Shown: piece by piece, positions 6,149 to 15,308 of the stretch | Numbering within the stretch: the first letter of the stretch is position 1 | Layout: each line of letters starts with the position of its first letter | Assembly (NCBI GenBank): GCA_021768185.1 | Contig: JAETNP010000011.1 | Span: 124,001 to 188,000 of the forward strand | Length of the DNA stretch: 64,000 bases | Reading direction: 5' to 3' | DNA from: Oscillospiraceae bacterium | Lineage (GTDB): Bacteria; Bacillota; Clostridia; Oscillospirales; Oscillospiraceae | The notes under the pieces: generated by a model | Seen by the model: only the letters and a program-made list of their open reading frames with translations | What the model was told of the DNA's origin: nothing | Database searches by the model: none | Made by a program: the position numbers and the translations under genes

Positions 6149-7810
6149 ATGAGCAAGAATTTTCACCGGGACTACGCCGACAGCGTGGGCCACTTCTGCC
6201 AGAGCATCCCCGCCGCCCTGGGCATCAGCGCCCAGGAGATCGACACCTACTTCCGGGCCTGTACCCTCTGCCTCTGGGCAGTGGGCGGCGAGGCGGGAGG
6301 AGGCCGGGGCGGCGACGTCATCGGCATCAACCAGATCTACACCGACCGGCAGGTGAAGTTCTCCCCCGCCCAGTTCGACAAGGCCATCTCCTACTATCAG
6401 GCCAATCCCCACTATACCGTGGGGGTGCCGGAGTTCTTCCAGAAGCTGGCCAAGGCCGACGCGGCAGCGGGCACCACCTACAGCCGGACCTTCGCGGAGG
6501 TGCAGAAAAACCTGCTGATGCTCTGCGCGGCCTACGACGGCGCCTTCTCCTTCGCCGAGAGCCGCCGGATCACCCTGCTCTATGACCAACTGATCCAGTG
6601 CTGCGACGAGGCGGGGGTCCCCGCCGCCCCGGCGACCCCGGGCCCCGGGGACTATCTGGGGAGCGCGCCTGAGCCCTCCCGGGACGCCGGGAAGGAGCTC
6701 AACGACATCATGGACGAGTTCAGCAAGGTCCTCCACCGGGACAATAAGCGGAAGATCTATGACGATTTTTTTGGCGCGCCTCCCTCACCGGAGAAACCCG
6801 GTACCCCCGGAGATCCTATGAACCCTCTGCCGGTGGCCGGGGGCGGCCCCGGAGAGCCCGCGAAGCCCGATGCGTCCTCCGGTGCCGCCGCCTCCGAAAA
6901 GACAGAGGAGCCGGAACCCCCGAAACCCACCCTGGAGGAGGCCATGGCGGAGTTGGATGAACTCATCGGCCTGGACGTGGTGAAAAAGGACGTGGACAGC
7001 CTGGTCAATCTGGTGAAGGTCCGGAAGCTCCGCCAGGAGCGGGGCATGAAGACTCCGGAGATGTCCTTCCATCTGGTGTTCTCCGGCAACCCCGGCACCG
7101 GCAAGACCACCGTGGCCCGCATTGTGGGCAAGGTCTACAGCGCCCTGGGCATCCTCTCCAAGGGGCATCTGGTGGAGGTGGACCGCTCCGGACTGGTGGC
7201 CGGGTACGTGGGCCAGACCGCCATCAAGACCAAGGAAGTCATCGACAAGGCCCTGGGCGGCGTGCTGTTCATCGACGAGGCCTACACCCTCTCCCCGGAG
7301 AACGCCGACAAGGACTTCGGCCAGGAGGCCATCGACACCATCCTCAAGGCCATGGAGGACCACCGGGACGACTTCGTGGTCATCGTGGCGGGCTACGCCA
7401 CCCTCATGCCCCGGTTCATTGATTCCAACCCGGGACTGAAATCCCGGTTCAACAAGTACCTCTATTTTGAGGATTACAACGGAGACCAGCTTTTTGAGAT
7501 CTTCCAGGGCCGGGTGGACCGCAGCGACTACAAGCTGGACGAGGCGGCGGCCGCCGCCGTCAGGGACCACCTCCAGGAGCTCTACGAGGACCGGGACGAT
7601 AACTTCGGCAACGCCCGGGACGTGCGCAACCTCTTTGAGAAGATCGTCTCCGCCCAGGCCGACCGGGTGGCCCGGCTGGAGAATCCCACCGACGAGGACA
7701 TCTCCGCCATTACCGTGGAGGACCTGAAGGACCTGATGGACATACCCCTGCGGCCCGCGCCGGAGGAGGAGAAAGCTCCGGAGAAGGAAACAGCTCCGGA
7801 GGACCAGTGA
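6149..7810 (+). CDS. CbbX/SpoVK-type AAA+ ATPase
   Basis: A 553-residue AAA+ ATPase. The N-terminal half (about 1-200) is helical and resembles a tellurite-resistance TerB-like region (LCAAYDGAFSFAESRRITLL). A Pro/Gly/Glu-rich linker follows (about 205-260), then the ATPase module: EAMAELDELIGLDVVKKDV, Walker A GNPGTGKTT, the pore-loop region DRSGLVAGYVGQTA, Walker B GGVLFIDEAYTLS and an Asn-rich sensor. The SpoVK/CbbX/EccA clade remodels protein complexes; the target here is unknown. GAGG precedes the ATG. The YhaM-like gene follows after 40 bp, so the two may share a transcript with exonuclease III. The C-terminal tail is Glu/Ala/Pro-rich and probably disordered. Confidence 0.88.
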   Translation: MSKNFHRDYADSVGHFCQSIPAALGISAQEIDTYFRACTLCLWAVGGEAGGGRGGDVIGINQIYTDRQVKFSPAQFDKAISYYQANPHYTVGVPEFFQKLAKADAAAGTTYSRTFAEVQKNLLMLCAAYDGAFSFAESRRITLLYDQLIQCCDEAGVPAAPATPGPGDYLGSAPEPSRDAGKELNDIMDEFSKVLHRDNKRKIYDDFFGAPPSPEKPGTPGDPMNPLPVAGGGPGEPAKPDASSGAAASEKTEEPEPPKPTLEEAMAELDELIGLDVVKKDVDSLVNLVKVRKLRQERGMKTPEMSFHLVFSGNPGTGKTTVARIVGKVYSALGILSKGHLVEVDRSGLVAGYVGQTAIKTKEVIDKALGGVLFIDEAYTLSPENADKDFGQEAIDTILKAMEDHRDDFVVIVAGYATLMPRFIDSNPGLKSRFNKYLYFEDYNGDQLFEIFQGRVDRSDYKLDEAAAAAVRDHLQELYEDRDDNFGNARDVRNLFEKIVSAQADRVARLENPTDEDISAITVEDLKDLMDIPLRPAPEEEKAPEKETAPEDQ

Positions 7811-7850
7811 CACCGCCAAAATCCCACAACCTCAAGACAGGAGTATAACG

Positions 7851-8792
7851 ATGGAATATAACAAATGGGTCGCCGACCTGGAACCTGGCGACGAGATCGA
7901 AGGCTTCTATATCCTCAAAACCGCCCAGATCAAGACCTCCAATTCCGGCAAGCCCTTCCTGGCCGCCTCCGTTGCCGACCGCAGCGGGACCATGGACGCC
8001 AAATTCTGGGACTACGCCGGCCCCCTGGGCGCCCAGGACGAGGGTACCGTCATCAAGCTCCGGGGCGCCGTCTCCGAGTACCGGGGCTCTTTCCAATTGA
8101 TCCTCTCCCGGGTCCGCCCGGTGCAGGAGGACGACCGGTACGATCTGGGCGACCTGGTGCCCACGGCCCCCATCGACCCGGAGGCATCCTGGCAGGAGCT
8201 GCTGGAGCTGGCGGACGGCACGGGGGAGTACCGGGCGGTGTGCCGCCGGGTGCTGGAGCGCTGGGCGGACCGGTTCCGCACCCTCCCCGGAGGGAAGAGT
8301 ATGCACCACAGCTTCCTGAACGGCCTGCTGATGCACACCCTCTACATGGCCCGGATGGCGGACTGTCTGGCGGGAATGTACCCGGAGACCGTGGACCGGG
8401 ACCTGCTGGTGGCGGGCACCGTCCTCCACGACGCCGCCAAGTGCGACGAGTTCGTCACCTCCCCCCTGGGGCTGGTGACGGAGTACTCCGTCAAGGGGGA
8501 ACTGCTGGGCCACTTGGTCATGGGCGCGCAGGCGGTCGCCCGGGCGGCGGAGGAGACCGGACTGCCGGAGGATAAATCCGTGCTGCTCCAGCACATGATC
8601 CTCTCCCACCACGGGGACCCCCAGTTCGGGGCCGCCGTGCGCCCCGTGTGCGCCGAGAGCGAGCTGCTGAGCATGATCGACCTCATCGACAGCCGCATGG
8701 AGATCTACCGGGAGACCATGGAGGAGACTCAGCCGGGGACTTTCAGCAAGCGGGTCTTCGCCCTGGATAAGAAAATCTACTGCCACCGCTGA
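7851..8792 (+). CDS. YhaM-type 3'-5' exoribonuclease (OB fold plus HD domain)
   Basis: A 313-residue protein with the YhaM layout: an N-terminal OB-fold nucleic-acid-binding domain (about 1-95; SGTMDAKFWDYAGPL and RGSFQLILSRVRPV) and a C-terminal HD metal-dependent phosphohydrolase (MHHSFLNGLLMHTLYMARMA, then HDAAKCDEF and HHGDPQFGA supplying the H...HD...D ligands). YhaM degrades RNA and ssDNA 3'-5' and takes part in mRNA turnover. AGGAG is 8 nt before the ATG. It lies 14 bp before exonuclease III in the same direction, so a shared operon is likely. Confidence 0.88.
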   Translation: MEYNKWVADLEPGDEIEGFYILKTAQIKTSNSGKPFLAASVADRSGTMDAKFWDYAGPLGAQDEGTVIKLRGAVSEYRGSFQLILSRVRPVQEDDRYDLGDLVPTAPIDPEASWQELLELADGTGEYRAVCRRVLERWADRFRTLPGGKSMHHSFLNGLLMHTLYMARMADCLAGMYPETVDRDLLVAGTVLHDAAKCDEFVTSPLGLVTEYSVKGELLGHLVMGAQAVARAAEETGLPEDKSVLLQHMILSHHGDPQFGAAVRPVCAESELLSMIDLIDSRMEIYRETMEETQPGTFSKRVFALDKKIYCHR

Positions 8793-8806
8793 GGAGGATA
8801 TGCCTT

Positions 8807-9568
8807 ATGCGCCTGATCTCATGGAACGTCAACGGCCTGCGGGCCTGCATGAAGAAGGGATTCCTGGAGTCCTGCGAGGCCCTGGGGGCGGACGTGTACT
8901 GCCTCCAGGAGACGAAGATCCAGGAAGGACAGGTGGACCTGGAGCTGCCCGGGTACTATATGTACTGGAACTACGCCGATAAGAAGGGCTACTCCGGCAC
9001 CGCCATCCTCACCCGGGCGGAGCCCCTGGCGGTGACCTGCGGCTTCGGGGACGACGTCCACCGCCACGAGGGCCGGGTCATCACTGCGGAGTACGAAAAT
9101 TTCTATCTGGTCTGCTGCTACACCCCCAACGCCAAGCGGGGATTGGAGCGCCTCGATTACCGGATGGTCTGGGAGGACGACTTCCGGCAGTACCTGTGTG
9201 AGCTGGACAAGGTGAAGCCCGTGGTCCTGTGCGGGGATTTGAACGTGGCCCATCAGGAGATCGACCTGAAAAACCCCGGCCCCAACCGGGGCAATGCCGG
9301 CTTCACCGACCAGGAGCGGGGGAAGATGACCGAACTGCTGGAGGCGGGCTTTATCGACAGCTTCCGGACCCTCTATCCCGACAAGACCGGGGCTTACAGC
9401 TGGTGGAGCTACCAGTTCAACGCCCGGGCCAACAACGCGGGGTGGCGGATCGACTACTTCATCCTGTCCCGGCGGCTGCGGGACAGTCTGGCCGGGGCGG
9501 ACATCTTCCCGGAGATCATGGGCAGCGACCACTGCCCGGTGGGGGTTACCCTGGATAATATTCCTTAA
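8807..9568 (+). CDS. xth: Exodeoxyribonuclease III
   Basis: A 253-residue AP endonuclease/3'-5' exonuclease of the ExoIII/APE1 family in base-excision repair. It shows the expected order of catalytic motifs: LISWNVNGLRA, LQETKIQ (metal-binding Glu), VCCYTPNA, LCGDLNVAHQEIDLKNP (Asp and Asn), WWSYQFNARANNAGWRIDY and GSDHCPVG (catalytic His). GAGGAGG precedes the start. Length is normal for the family. Confidence 0.96.
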   Translation: MRLISWNVNGLRACMKKGFLESCEALGADVYCLQETKIQEGQVDLELPGYYMYWNYADKKGYSGTAILTRAEPLAVTCGFGDDVHRHEGRVITAEYENFYLVCCYTPNAKRGLERLDYRMVWEDDFRQYLCELDKVKPVVLCGDLNVAHQEIDLKNPGPNRGNAGFTDQERGKMTELLEAGFIDSFRTLYPDKTGAYSWWSYQFNARANNAGWRIDYFILSRRLRDSLAGADIFPEIMGSDHCPVGVTLDNIP

Positions 9569-9800
9569 GTGCGAAGCATGGGTTGACGGAAACTCCCGGC
9601 GCTGTTTGCTGCCTGCAGCAGCAAATGCGCTTAAAGCCGCGCGTGTTTGGGATTGTTCTGCGGAGAAGATTTTTTTCGGGCGCGGCTTATGGGGATTTCG
9701 CGCCCTGCGGGGCGCGAGCAGGGGCGCTGCCCCTGCACCCTGCGGCCTTTGAAAAGGCCGGCGAAACTTTTATTGATTGCGTAGGAGGGAGGGCGGTCCC
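9569..9800. other. Intergenic gap with GC-rich hairpins
   Basis: No gene is visible. Contains GCGCCCTGCGGGGCGC (9700-9715), GCAGGGG-CGCT-GCCCCTGC (about 9719-9738) and GGCCTTTTCAAAGGCC-type complementarity near 9750. These GC-rich hairpins lack a clear T run. Confidence 0.5.
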
Positions 9801-11570
9801 GTGGCCCGCGTAAACGCGAAAACGGAAAAGCCCAAGGACGCCCGGGGGACCCTCCGCCGCCTGCTGGACTATCTCATGGGCCGCCGGACGGCCCTGGCAA
9901 TCATTCTGACGCTGTGTCTGGCGGGCAATATTCTGTCCCTGCTGGGGCCCAAGCTGGCGGGGACCGCCATCGACGCGGCGGCGGCGGGAAAGGGCCGGGT
10001 GGACTTCGATCTGGTGTACCGGTGCGCCTGGGCCATGCTGATTTGCTATCTCAGCTCCTCCGCCGTCACCTTCGCGGTGAATTTCAGCATGATGCGCATC
10101 GGGCGGCTCACCGCCCAGAAGCTGCGCGCGGACGTGTTCCATAAGCTGCTGGAGCTGCCGGTGAGCTTCTTCGACCAGAACCAGGCCGGGGACATCATCA
10201 GCCGGGTCTCCTACGATGTGGACGTGGTGGGGACCTGCATCTCCGCCGACCTGACCCAGATCCTCACCAGCCTGGTGACGGTCACCGGGTCCTTCATTAT
10301 GATGGCCGTCATCAGCCCTGTGCTGACGGCGGTGACCCTGGTGACCATTCCCATGGCCATCGGCTACACCCGCCGGATGAACCGGATCACAAAGCCCCTT
10401 TTCTCCCGGCGCTCCGCCGCCTACGGCGCTATGAACGGCTTCGCGGAGGAGAAGTTCTCCGGCCTCGCCACCATTCAGAGCTACGCCCGGGAGGAGCAGA
10501 CCGCCGGGCGCTTCGCCGCCTTCAATGAAAGCGCGGCGGATGCCTACTATCAGGCCACCCGCACCGCCAAGCGGATGGGGCCCAACGTGCGCTTTATCAA
10601 CGAGCTGGGGCTGGCCCTTATCGGGATGCTGGGGAGCCTGCTCTACATGCGGGGACATATCGGCCTGGACCAGATCTCCGCCTTCGTCCTCTACTCCCGG
10701 AAGTTTTCCGGGCCCATCAACGAGATTGCCAATATCACCGGGGAGATCTACTCCGCCTTGGCGGCGGCGGAGCGGGTGTTCCATCTGCTGGACACCCCCG
10801 GCGAGCCTGCTGACCTCCCGGAGGCGGAGCCTCTGACAGAGGTGGAGGGGGATATTGCACTGGAGAACATCCGCTTCGGCTACACGCCGGAGCAGACCAT
10901 TCTCCGGGAGGTGTCCCTCCACGCCGCACCGGGGCAGATGGTGGCCATCGTGGGCCCCACCGGGGCGGGGAAGACCTCTATTATCAATCTGCTCATGCGC
11001 TTTTACGACTTCCAGGAGGGCCGCGGGACGGTGGACGGCCGGGATATGCACAGCCTCATCCGGTCCAGCCTGCGCCGGTCCTACGCCATGGTTTTGCAGG
11101 ATACCTGGCTCTTTCAGGGCACCGTATGCGAGAACATCGCCTACGGCCGGGAGGGAGCCACGCGGGAGGATGTGATTGCCGCCGCCAAGGCCGCCCGCAT
11201 TCATGGCGCCATCATGCAGCTGCCCCAGGGCTATGACACCGTGCTCTATGAGGACGGCGGCAACATCTCCAGGGGCCAGAAGCAGCTGCTGACCATCGCC
11301 CGGGCCATGCTCTACGACGCGAAGATGATGATTCTGGACGAGGCCACCAGCAACGTGGACACCGCCACCGAGCGGCAGATCCAGACCGCCATGCGGGAGC
11401 TGATGGCCCGGAAGACCTGCGTGGTCATCGCCCACCGTCTGAGCACCATCCAGAACGCGGACCACATTCTGGTCATCGACCAGGGGCGGGTGGCAGAGCA
11501 GGGGCGTCACCGGGAACTGATGGAGCGCCGGGGGCTGTACTACCGGCTCTACGCCGCCCAGTTCGAGTAA
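9801..11570 (+). CDS. ABC exporter half-transporter (fused permease and ATPase)
   Basis: A 589-residue type IV ABC exporter subunit: a six-helix membrane domain (about 15-310), then a nucleotide-binding domain with Walker A GPTGAGKTSI, Q-loop MVLQDTWLFQGT, signature NISRGQKQLL (SRGQ rather than SGGQ), Walker B MMILDEATSNVD and switch His in VIAHRLSTIQ. It resembles the MdlB-type partner of heterodimeric multidrug/lipid exporters, but no second half-transporter is adjacent, so it may work as a homodimer or pair with a distant gene. The GTG at 9801, preceded by AGGAGGGAGGG, is preferred over a TTG at 9777 that overlaps this site. Confidence 0.92.
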   Translation: MARVNAKTEKPKDARGTLRRLLDYLMGRRTALAIILTLCLAGNILSLLGPKLAGTAIDAAAAGKGRVDFDLVYRCAWAMLICYLSSSAVTFAVNFSMMRIGRLTAQKLRADVFHKLLELPVSFFDQNQAGDIISRVSYDVDVVGTCISADLTQILTSLVTVTGSFIMMAVISPVLTAVTLVTIPMAIGYTRRMNRITKPLFSRRSAAYGAMNGFAEEKFSGLATIQSYAREEQTAGRFAAFNESAADAYYQATRTAKRMGPNVRFINELGLALIGMLGSLLYMRGHIGLDQISAFVLYSRKFSGPINEIANITGEIYSALAAAERVFHLLDTPGEPADLPEAEPLTEVEGDIALENIRFGYTPEQTILREVSLHAAPGQMVAIVGPTGAGKTSIINLLMRFYDFQEGRGTVDGRDMHSLIRSSLRRSYAMVLQDTWLFQGTVCENIAYGREGATREDVIAAAKAARIHGAIMQLPQGYDTVLYEDGGNISRGQKQLLTIARAMLYDAKMMILDEATSNVDTATERQIQTAMRELMARKTCVVIAHRLSTIQNADHILVIDQGRVAEQGRHRELMERRGLYYRLYAAQFE

Positions 11571-11635
11571 AAACGCCAAAATTTTCTTTCATATTTTTTC
11601 TCCCGGCGGGCAAGCTAGGTCCGGGGTGAGAGAAG

Positions 11636-11836
11636 ATGTCGATATTGGAGAATCTGAACGGAAACACAGGCGGCGGGAGCTATCTGATCCCCATTGAGGA
11701 AGTGGTGGAGAGTCCCGGCTGCCCGGAGGAGAAGGGGAAGCGCATGTTCCTGATGGGCGGTCCCTGGGGCCAGATGTACCCGATAGGATATTTCCCCGCT
11801 GACCTCTATGAGGAAGAGGAAGACCCCAATCCGTAA
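11636..11836 (+). CDS. Small acidic hypothetical protein
   Basis: A 66-residue protein with a Gly-rich start, a MFLMGGPWGQMYPIGYF centre and an acidic C-terminus (EEEEDPNP). GGTGAGAG lies just before the ATG and a strong terminator follows 2 bp after the stop, supporting a real gene. Not recognised. The region upstream (11571-11635) is short. Confidence 0.6.
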   Translation: MSILENLNGNTGGGSYLIPIEEVVESPGCPEEKGKRMFLMGGPWGQMYPIGYFPADLYEEEEDPNP

Positions 11837-11838
11837 AA

Positions 11839-11873
11839 AAGAGGACGCACCATGATGGTGCGCCCTCTTTTTC
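11839..11873 (+). terminator. Rho-independent terminator
   Basis: GAGG-A-CGCACCAT pairs with ATGGTGCG-CCCTC (one mismatch) and is followed by TTTTTC, with a matching A run upstream. Confidence 0.85.
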
Positions 11874-11874
11874 T

Positions 11875-12481
11875 CGCGCCCGAAGGGCGCAAGACTTCTT
11901 GGTTCTTATCAATGGCCCGAGGGCTTCGCGCCCCCGGACGCCCCGCGCCTACTTTTTGTGTGAACAAAAAGTAGGCAAAAAGTCACTTAAGGAACTACGT
12001 TCCTTAAGAATCCTCCTGAATTACGGGGGTTGTTTATTTTGCGCCCGAGGCACGGTCGGTTTTGTCTGAACTTACTGCCGTCCGCTTCGTTCCCCTCCAG
12101 TGTCTATTTCAGCATGCTCATCGGCAGCCCCTACCGTCTGGCGGGGCTAACTCCCCGGGGTGCAAGGTTTGCAGATTTGTCCGTTAGGACGAATCCCCGC
12201 AGATGGCTCTACCCCTTTGAAAGGGCGTCAGCCGGAGTTGGTCAACTGCCAGTCCACTAGATTAGATGCCCGTAGGACCGCTCGTTCAGGTGGCACCGCA
12301 GCTCTTCATTTCCATCGAACTCTCGCAAACCCCTCGCCGAGGTCCCGCCGGACAGGCGGGACTGAGAAGGGATTCTTAAACCGCAGGTTTAAGCGCGTTT
12401 TTGCCTACTTTTGCCGCGCGGCAAAAGTAGGCGAGGAGTCCGGGGGCGAGAAGCCCCCGGGGCAGCAAATAGAAACGGCTC
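11875..12481 (+). repeat. Intergenic hairpin-rich repeat element, copy B
   Basis: Starts with GC-rich palindrome and CCCGAGGGCTTCGCGCCC, then TACTTTTTGT-GTGA-ACAAAAAGTA (near 11951), the perfect palindromic hairpin CTTAAGGAAC/GTTCCTTAAG (11986-12008), the core GGCGGGGCTAACTCCCCGG (near 12140), TTAAACC/GGTTTAA (near 12378) and the shared right end (12400-12465). The middle (about 12165-12340) is unlike copy A, so the family is mosaic. Orientation +. It sits between convergent genes. Confidence 0.8.
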
Positions 12482-13654
12482 CTACCAGAGCTTAAACGTC
12501 TGAATCCCCCACTTAGCCGCCTTGTAGGAAAAAGTCTCCAACTCCGATGCGGCGGCCTTCAACAGCTGCCGTACCGGCAGCTGCTGAGGGCAATGGCTCT
12601 CACATTTGCCGCAGCCCACGCACTGGGAGGCGCTGCTGGGGCTCTGCCGCATGGCGGTGCATTGCAGATAGTCCCGCCTGCCGGAGGCCCTGCCCTCGGA
12701 ATACATAGCGTTGTAGCACCGGAAGGTCCCGGGGATATCCACCCCCTTGGGACAGGGCATACAGTATCCGCACCCGGTACACCCCACCTTCACATGGGCC
12801 AGAATCTCCGCCTTTACCCGCTCCACCAGCGCCCGGTCAGCTTCCGTCATGCACCCCGGCGCACAGGCGGAGGCCAGGGCCAGATTCTCCTGTACCATCT
12901 CCATGGAGTTCATGCCGGACAGGACGCAGGTCACCTCCGGCTGGTCGAAGAGCCACTTGAAGGCCAGGGCGGCGGGGGTCAGGCCCCCCGGCGTGAAAAG
13001 ATTCCTGGCGGACTGGGGCAGCAGGTCCACCAGACGGCCTCCCCGGAGGGGCTCCATGATAATGACCGGCAGGCCCTTGCCGTGGGCATACCGCAGGCCC
13101 TCCACCCCGGCCTGGGAGGTCTCGTCCATGTAGTTGTACTGAATCTGGCAGAAATCCCAGTCGTAGGCGTCCACCAGCTGCTTGAACACCGGGGCGCTGC
13201 CGTGGTAGGAAAAGCCGATGTTCCGGATCTCCCCGCTCTCCAGCTTCCCGGCGATCCAGTCCTCCATCCCCAGGGCCTTCAGCTTCTCCCAGGTGGCCGC
13301 GTCGGTGAGCATGTGCATGAGGTAGTAGTCGATGTGGTCCGTCCCCAGACGGCGCAGTTCCTCCCGGAAAATCTTCTCCGCGCCCTCCACGGACTTGATG
13401 AGGTAGTGGGGCAGCTTGGTGGCCAGACAGATCTGGTCCCGGCGGCCGTTCCGGCGGAGGATCTCCCCTACCGCCGCCTCGCTGCCGGAGTAGATATAGG
13501 CGGTGTCCAGGTAGTTCACGCCGCCGTCGATGGCCGCCGTCACCTCCCGCTCCGCCTTGTCCAGGTCGATGCCGCCCCCCTTGCGGGTAAAGCGCATACA
13601 GCCGTAGCCCAGGAGGGAGAGTTCCCGGCCCTTTTTGTCCTTTCGATATTGCAT
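12482..13654 (-). CDS. Aldo/keto reductase with C-terminal 4Fe-4S domain
   Basis: A 390-residue fusion: an aldo/keto reductase TIM barrel (about 1-270; LGYGCMRF, GVNYLDTAYIYSGSE with catalytic Asp and Tyr, KLPHYLIK with Lys, DYYLMHML with His) and a ferredoxin-like module with CTGCGYCMPCPKGVDIP and CVGCGKCESHCPQ. Such proteins are NAD(P)H-linked oxidoreductases of unknown substrate in anaerobes, with clusters probably passing electrons. AAAGGAG is 7 nt upstream of the ATG. It is divergent from the gene at 13777; the 120-bp gap contains a plus-strand TATAAT at 13733-13738 for that neighbour. Confidence 0.9.
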   Translation of the reverse strand: MQYRKDKKGRELSLLGYGCMRFTRKGGGIDLDKAEREVTAAIDGGVNYLDTAYIYSGSEAAVGEILRRNGRRDQICLATKLPHYLIKSVEGAEKIFREELRRLGTDHIDYYLMHMLTDAATWEKLKALGMEDWIAGKLESGEIRNIGFSYHGSAPVFKQLVDAYDWDFCQIQYNYMDETSQAGVEGLRYAHGKGLPVIIMEPLRGGRLVDLLPQSARNLFTPGGLTPAALAFKWLFDQPEVTCVLSGMNSMEMVQENLALASACAPGCMTEADRALVERVKAEILAHVKVGCTGCGYCMPCPKGVDIPGTFRCYNAMYSEGRASGRRDYLQCTAMRQSPSSASQCVGCGKCESHCPQQLPVRQLLKAAASELETFSYKAAKWGIQTFKLW

Positions 13655-13776
13655 GGTCCGTTCTCCTTTAAAGAATTCGTTGTGTACGCCGGGGCTGAAA
13701 ATATTTATGATGACTTTTGTTTCCGGATGGAGTATAATACCATCATCAAGACTTGAATATACAGGAGGAACTTCCT

Positions 13777-14628
13777 TTGAGAAAACTGAATGACGCCATT
13801 GATCGTTTCTGCGCCCTCCATCCCCGGCTGGGCATTCCCAATCTGATGCGGTACATCGTGGCCGCCAACGCCGTGATCTATATCCTCAGCCTCTTCGACA
13901 GGTCCGGCCTGCTGCTCCAGACGCTGGCCATGGACCCGGGCGCCGTGCTCCACGGGCAGATCTGGCGGCTGGTGACCTACGTCCTCATTCCCACCAGCGG
14001 CAGCTTCTGGCTGATCATCTCCCTGTTCTTTTACTACTGGCTGGGGGAGACCCTGGAGCGGCTGTGGGGCAGTGCGAAGTTTACCGTCTATTATGTCAGC
14101 GGCGCGCTGCTGACGTCTCTGGCCACCCTCCTCGTCTACTTCATCGACGGCATTTCCATGCCCGTTTACGGGGCCAGCTATGTGAATACCGCCCTGTTCA
14201 TGGCCTACGCCCTCACTTATCCTGACGCCATGGTACGCATTTACTTCATCCTGCCGATCAAGATGAAATGGCTGGCGATCCTGGAGGCGGTCCTGTATGC
14301 GCTCAGCGTGGTGCGCTACGCCATGGCGGGCCTGTGGGGCATGGCGCTGCTGCCCATTGTGGCCATGCTGAACCTGTTCATCTTCTTCTCCCCGGACTTC
14401 TCCCGGCGGGCGGACCAGTTCCAGGCCCGCCACCGCTCCGAGGCCGTCCAGTTCCGCAAGGCGGTGAAGGAACAGAAGCGCCAGCGGGGCTACAATCACA
14501 AGTGCGAGGTCTGCGGCCGGACGGATACGGACTTCCCGGACCTCCAGTTCCGCTACTGCTCCAAGTGTACAGGCTACCATTGCTACTGTGAGGAGCATAT
14601 CTTTAACCACGTCCACCATACGGAATAG
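13777..14628 (+). CDS. Rhomboid-like membrane protein with C-terminal zinc ribbon
   Basis: A 283-residue protein with about six hydrophobic segments arranged as in bacterial rhomboids: YYWLGETLERLWGSAKF is the family L1/TM2 region and VYGASYVNTALFMAY corresponds to the catalytic GxSx site, here GASY rather than GASG. The His expected in TM6 is not visible (VAMLNLFIFFSPDF), so proteolytic activity is doubtful. The C-terminus adds CEVCGRTD...RYCSKCTGYHCYCEEH, a likely zinc-binding domain on the cytoplasmic side. Start TTG at 13777 with AGGAGG (13763-13768) 8 nt upstream; a start at 13753 would precede the ribosome-binding site. Confidence 0.75.
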   Translation: MRKLNDAIDRFCALHPRLGIPNLMRYIVAANAVIYILSLFDRSGLLLQTLAMDPGAVLHGQIWRLVTYVLIPTSGSFWLIISLFFYYWLGETLERLWGSAKFTVYYVSGALLTSLATLLVYFIDGISMPVYGASYVNTALFMAYALTYPDAMVRIYFILPIKMKWLAILEAVLYALSVVRYAMAGLWGMALLPIVAMLNLFIFFSPDFSRRADQFQARHRSEAVQFRKAVKEQKRQRGYNHKCEVCGRTDTDFPDLQFRYCSKCTGYHCYCEEHIFNHVHHTE

Positions 14629-14630
14629 AA

Positions 14631-14653
14631 GCATTGACGGCAATGCCATTTTT
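14631..14653 (+). terminator. Weak intrinsic terminator
   Basis: Six-bp stem GCATTG/CAATGC with loop ACGG followed by CATTTTT, directly after the rhomboid-like gene and before the next ribosome-binding site. Confidence 0.5.
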
Positions 14654-14669
14654 GAGGGAGGATACACCC

Positions 14670-15302
14670 ATGACGCTGCTTGAGAAAATGAAAAACGGAG
14701 AGCTCTACGACTGCTCCTTCGAGGCCATCCCGGAGGAGCTGGACAGGAAGCTCTATGAATGCAAGGAATTGATCTACGACTTCAACCACTCCCACCCGCG
14801 GGAGGTCCAGCGCCGGGAGGAGATCATCCGCAGGGTCTTCGCCGAAACGGGGGAAAACTGCTATATCGAGCCGCCCTTCCATGCCAACTGGGGCTGCAAC
14901 ATGCACGTGGGCAGCAACTTTTACGCAAACTTCAACCTGACCGTGGTGGACGACGCCGACATTTTTATCGGAGACAGCGTGATGATCGCGCCCAATGTGG
15001 TCATCGCAACAGGGGCTCACCCCGTCTGTCCCGAGCTGCGGGAGCAGGTCTATCAGTACAATCTCCCCGTCCACATCGGCAGCAGGGTTTGGATCGGCGC
15101 GGGGGCAGTCATCCTGCCCGGCGTTACCATCGGGGACGACTCCGTCATCGGCGCGGGGAGCGTGGTGACAAAGGACATTCCGTCCGGCGTGGTGGCGGTG
15201 GGGAACCCCTGCCGCGTCCTCCGGGAGATCAGTGAGCGGGACTACGAGTACTACTATAAGGACCGGAAGATCGACTTTCCGGTTCGGCGCCGGGAGCGGT
15301 AA
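14670..15302 (+). CDS. Sugar O-acetyltransferase (maltose/galactoside acetyltransferase family)
   Basis: A 210-residue left-handed beta-helix acyltransferase. It has the N-terminal helical Mac domain (about 1-60) and hexapeptide repeats with FHANWGCNMHVGSN, VVDDADIFIGDSVMI, catalytic-His region ATGAHPV, VWIGAGAVILPGVTIG and VVTKDIPSGVVAVGNP. It transfers acetyl from acetyl-CoA to sugars. ATG at 14670 has GAGGGAGGA upstream; the longer frame from 14634 lies before this site. Confidence 0.9.
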   Translation: MTLLEKMKNGELYDCSFEAIPEELDRKLYECKELIYDFNHSHPREVQRREEIIRRVFAETGENCYIEPPFHANWGCNMHVGSNFYANFNLTVVDDADIFIGDSVMIAPNVVIATGAHPVCPELREQVYQYNLPVHIGSRVWIGAGAVILPGVTIGDDSVIGAGSVVTKDIPSGVVAVGNPCRVLREISERDYEYYYKDRKIDFPVRRRER

Positions 15303-15308
15303 CGGCGG

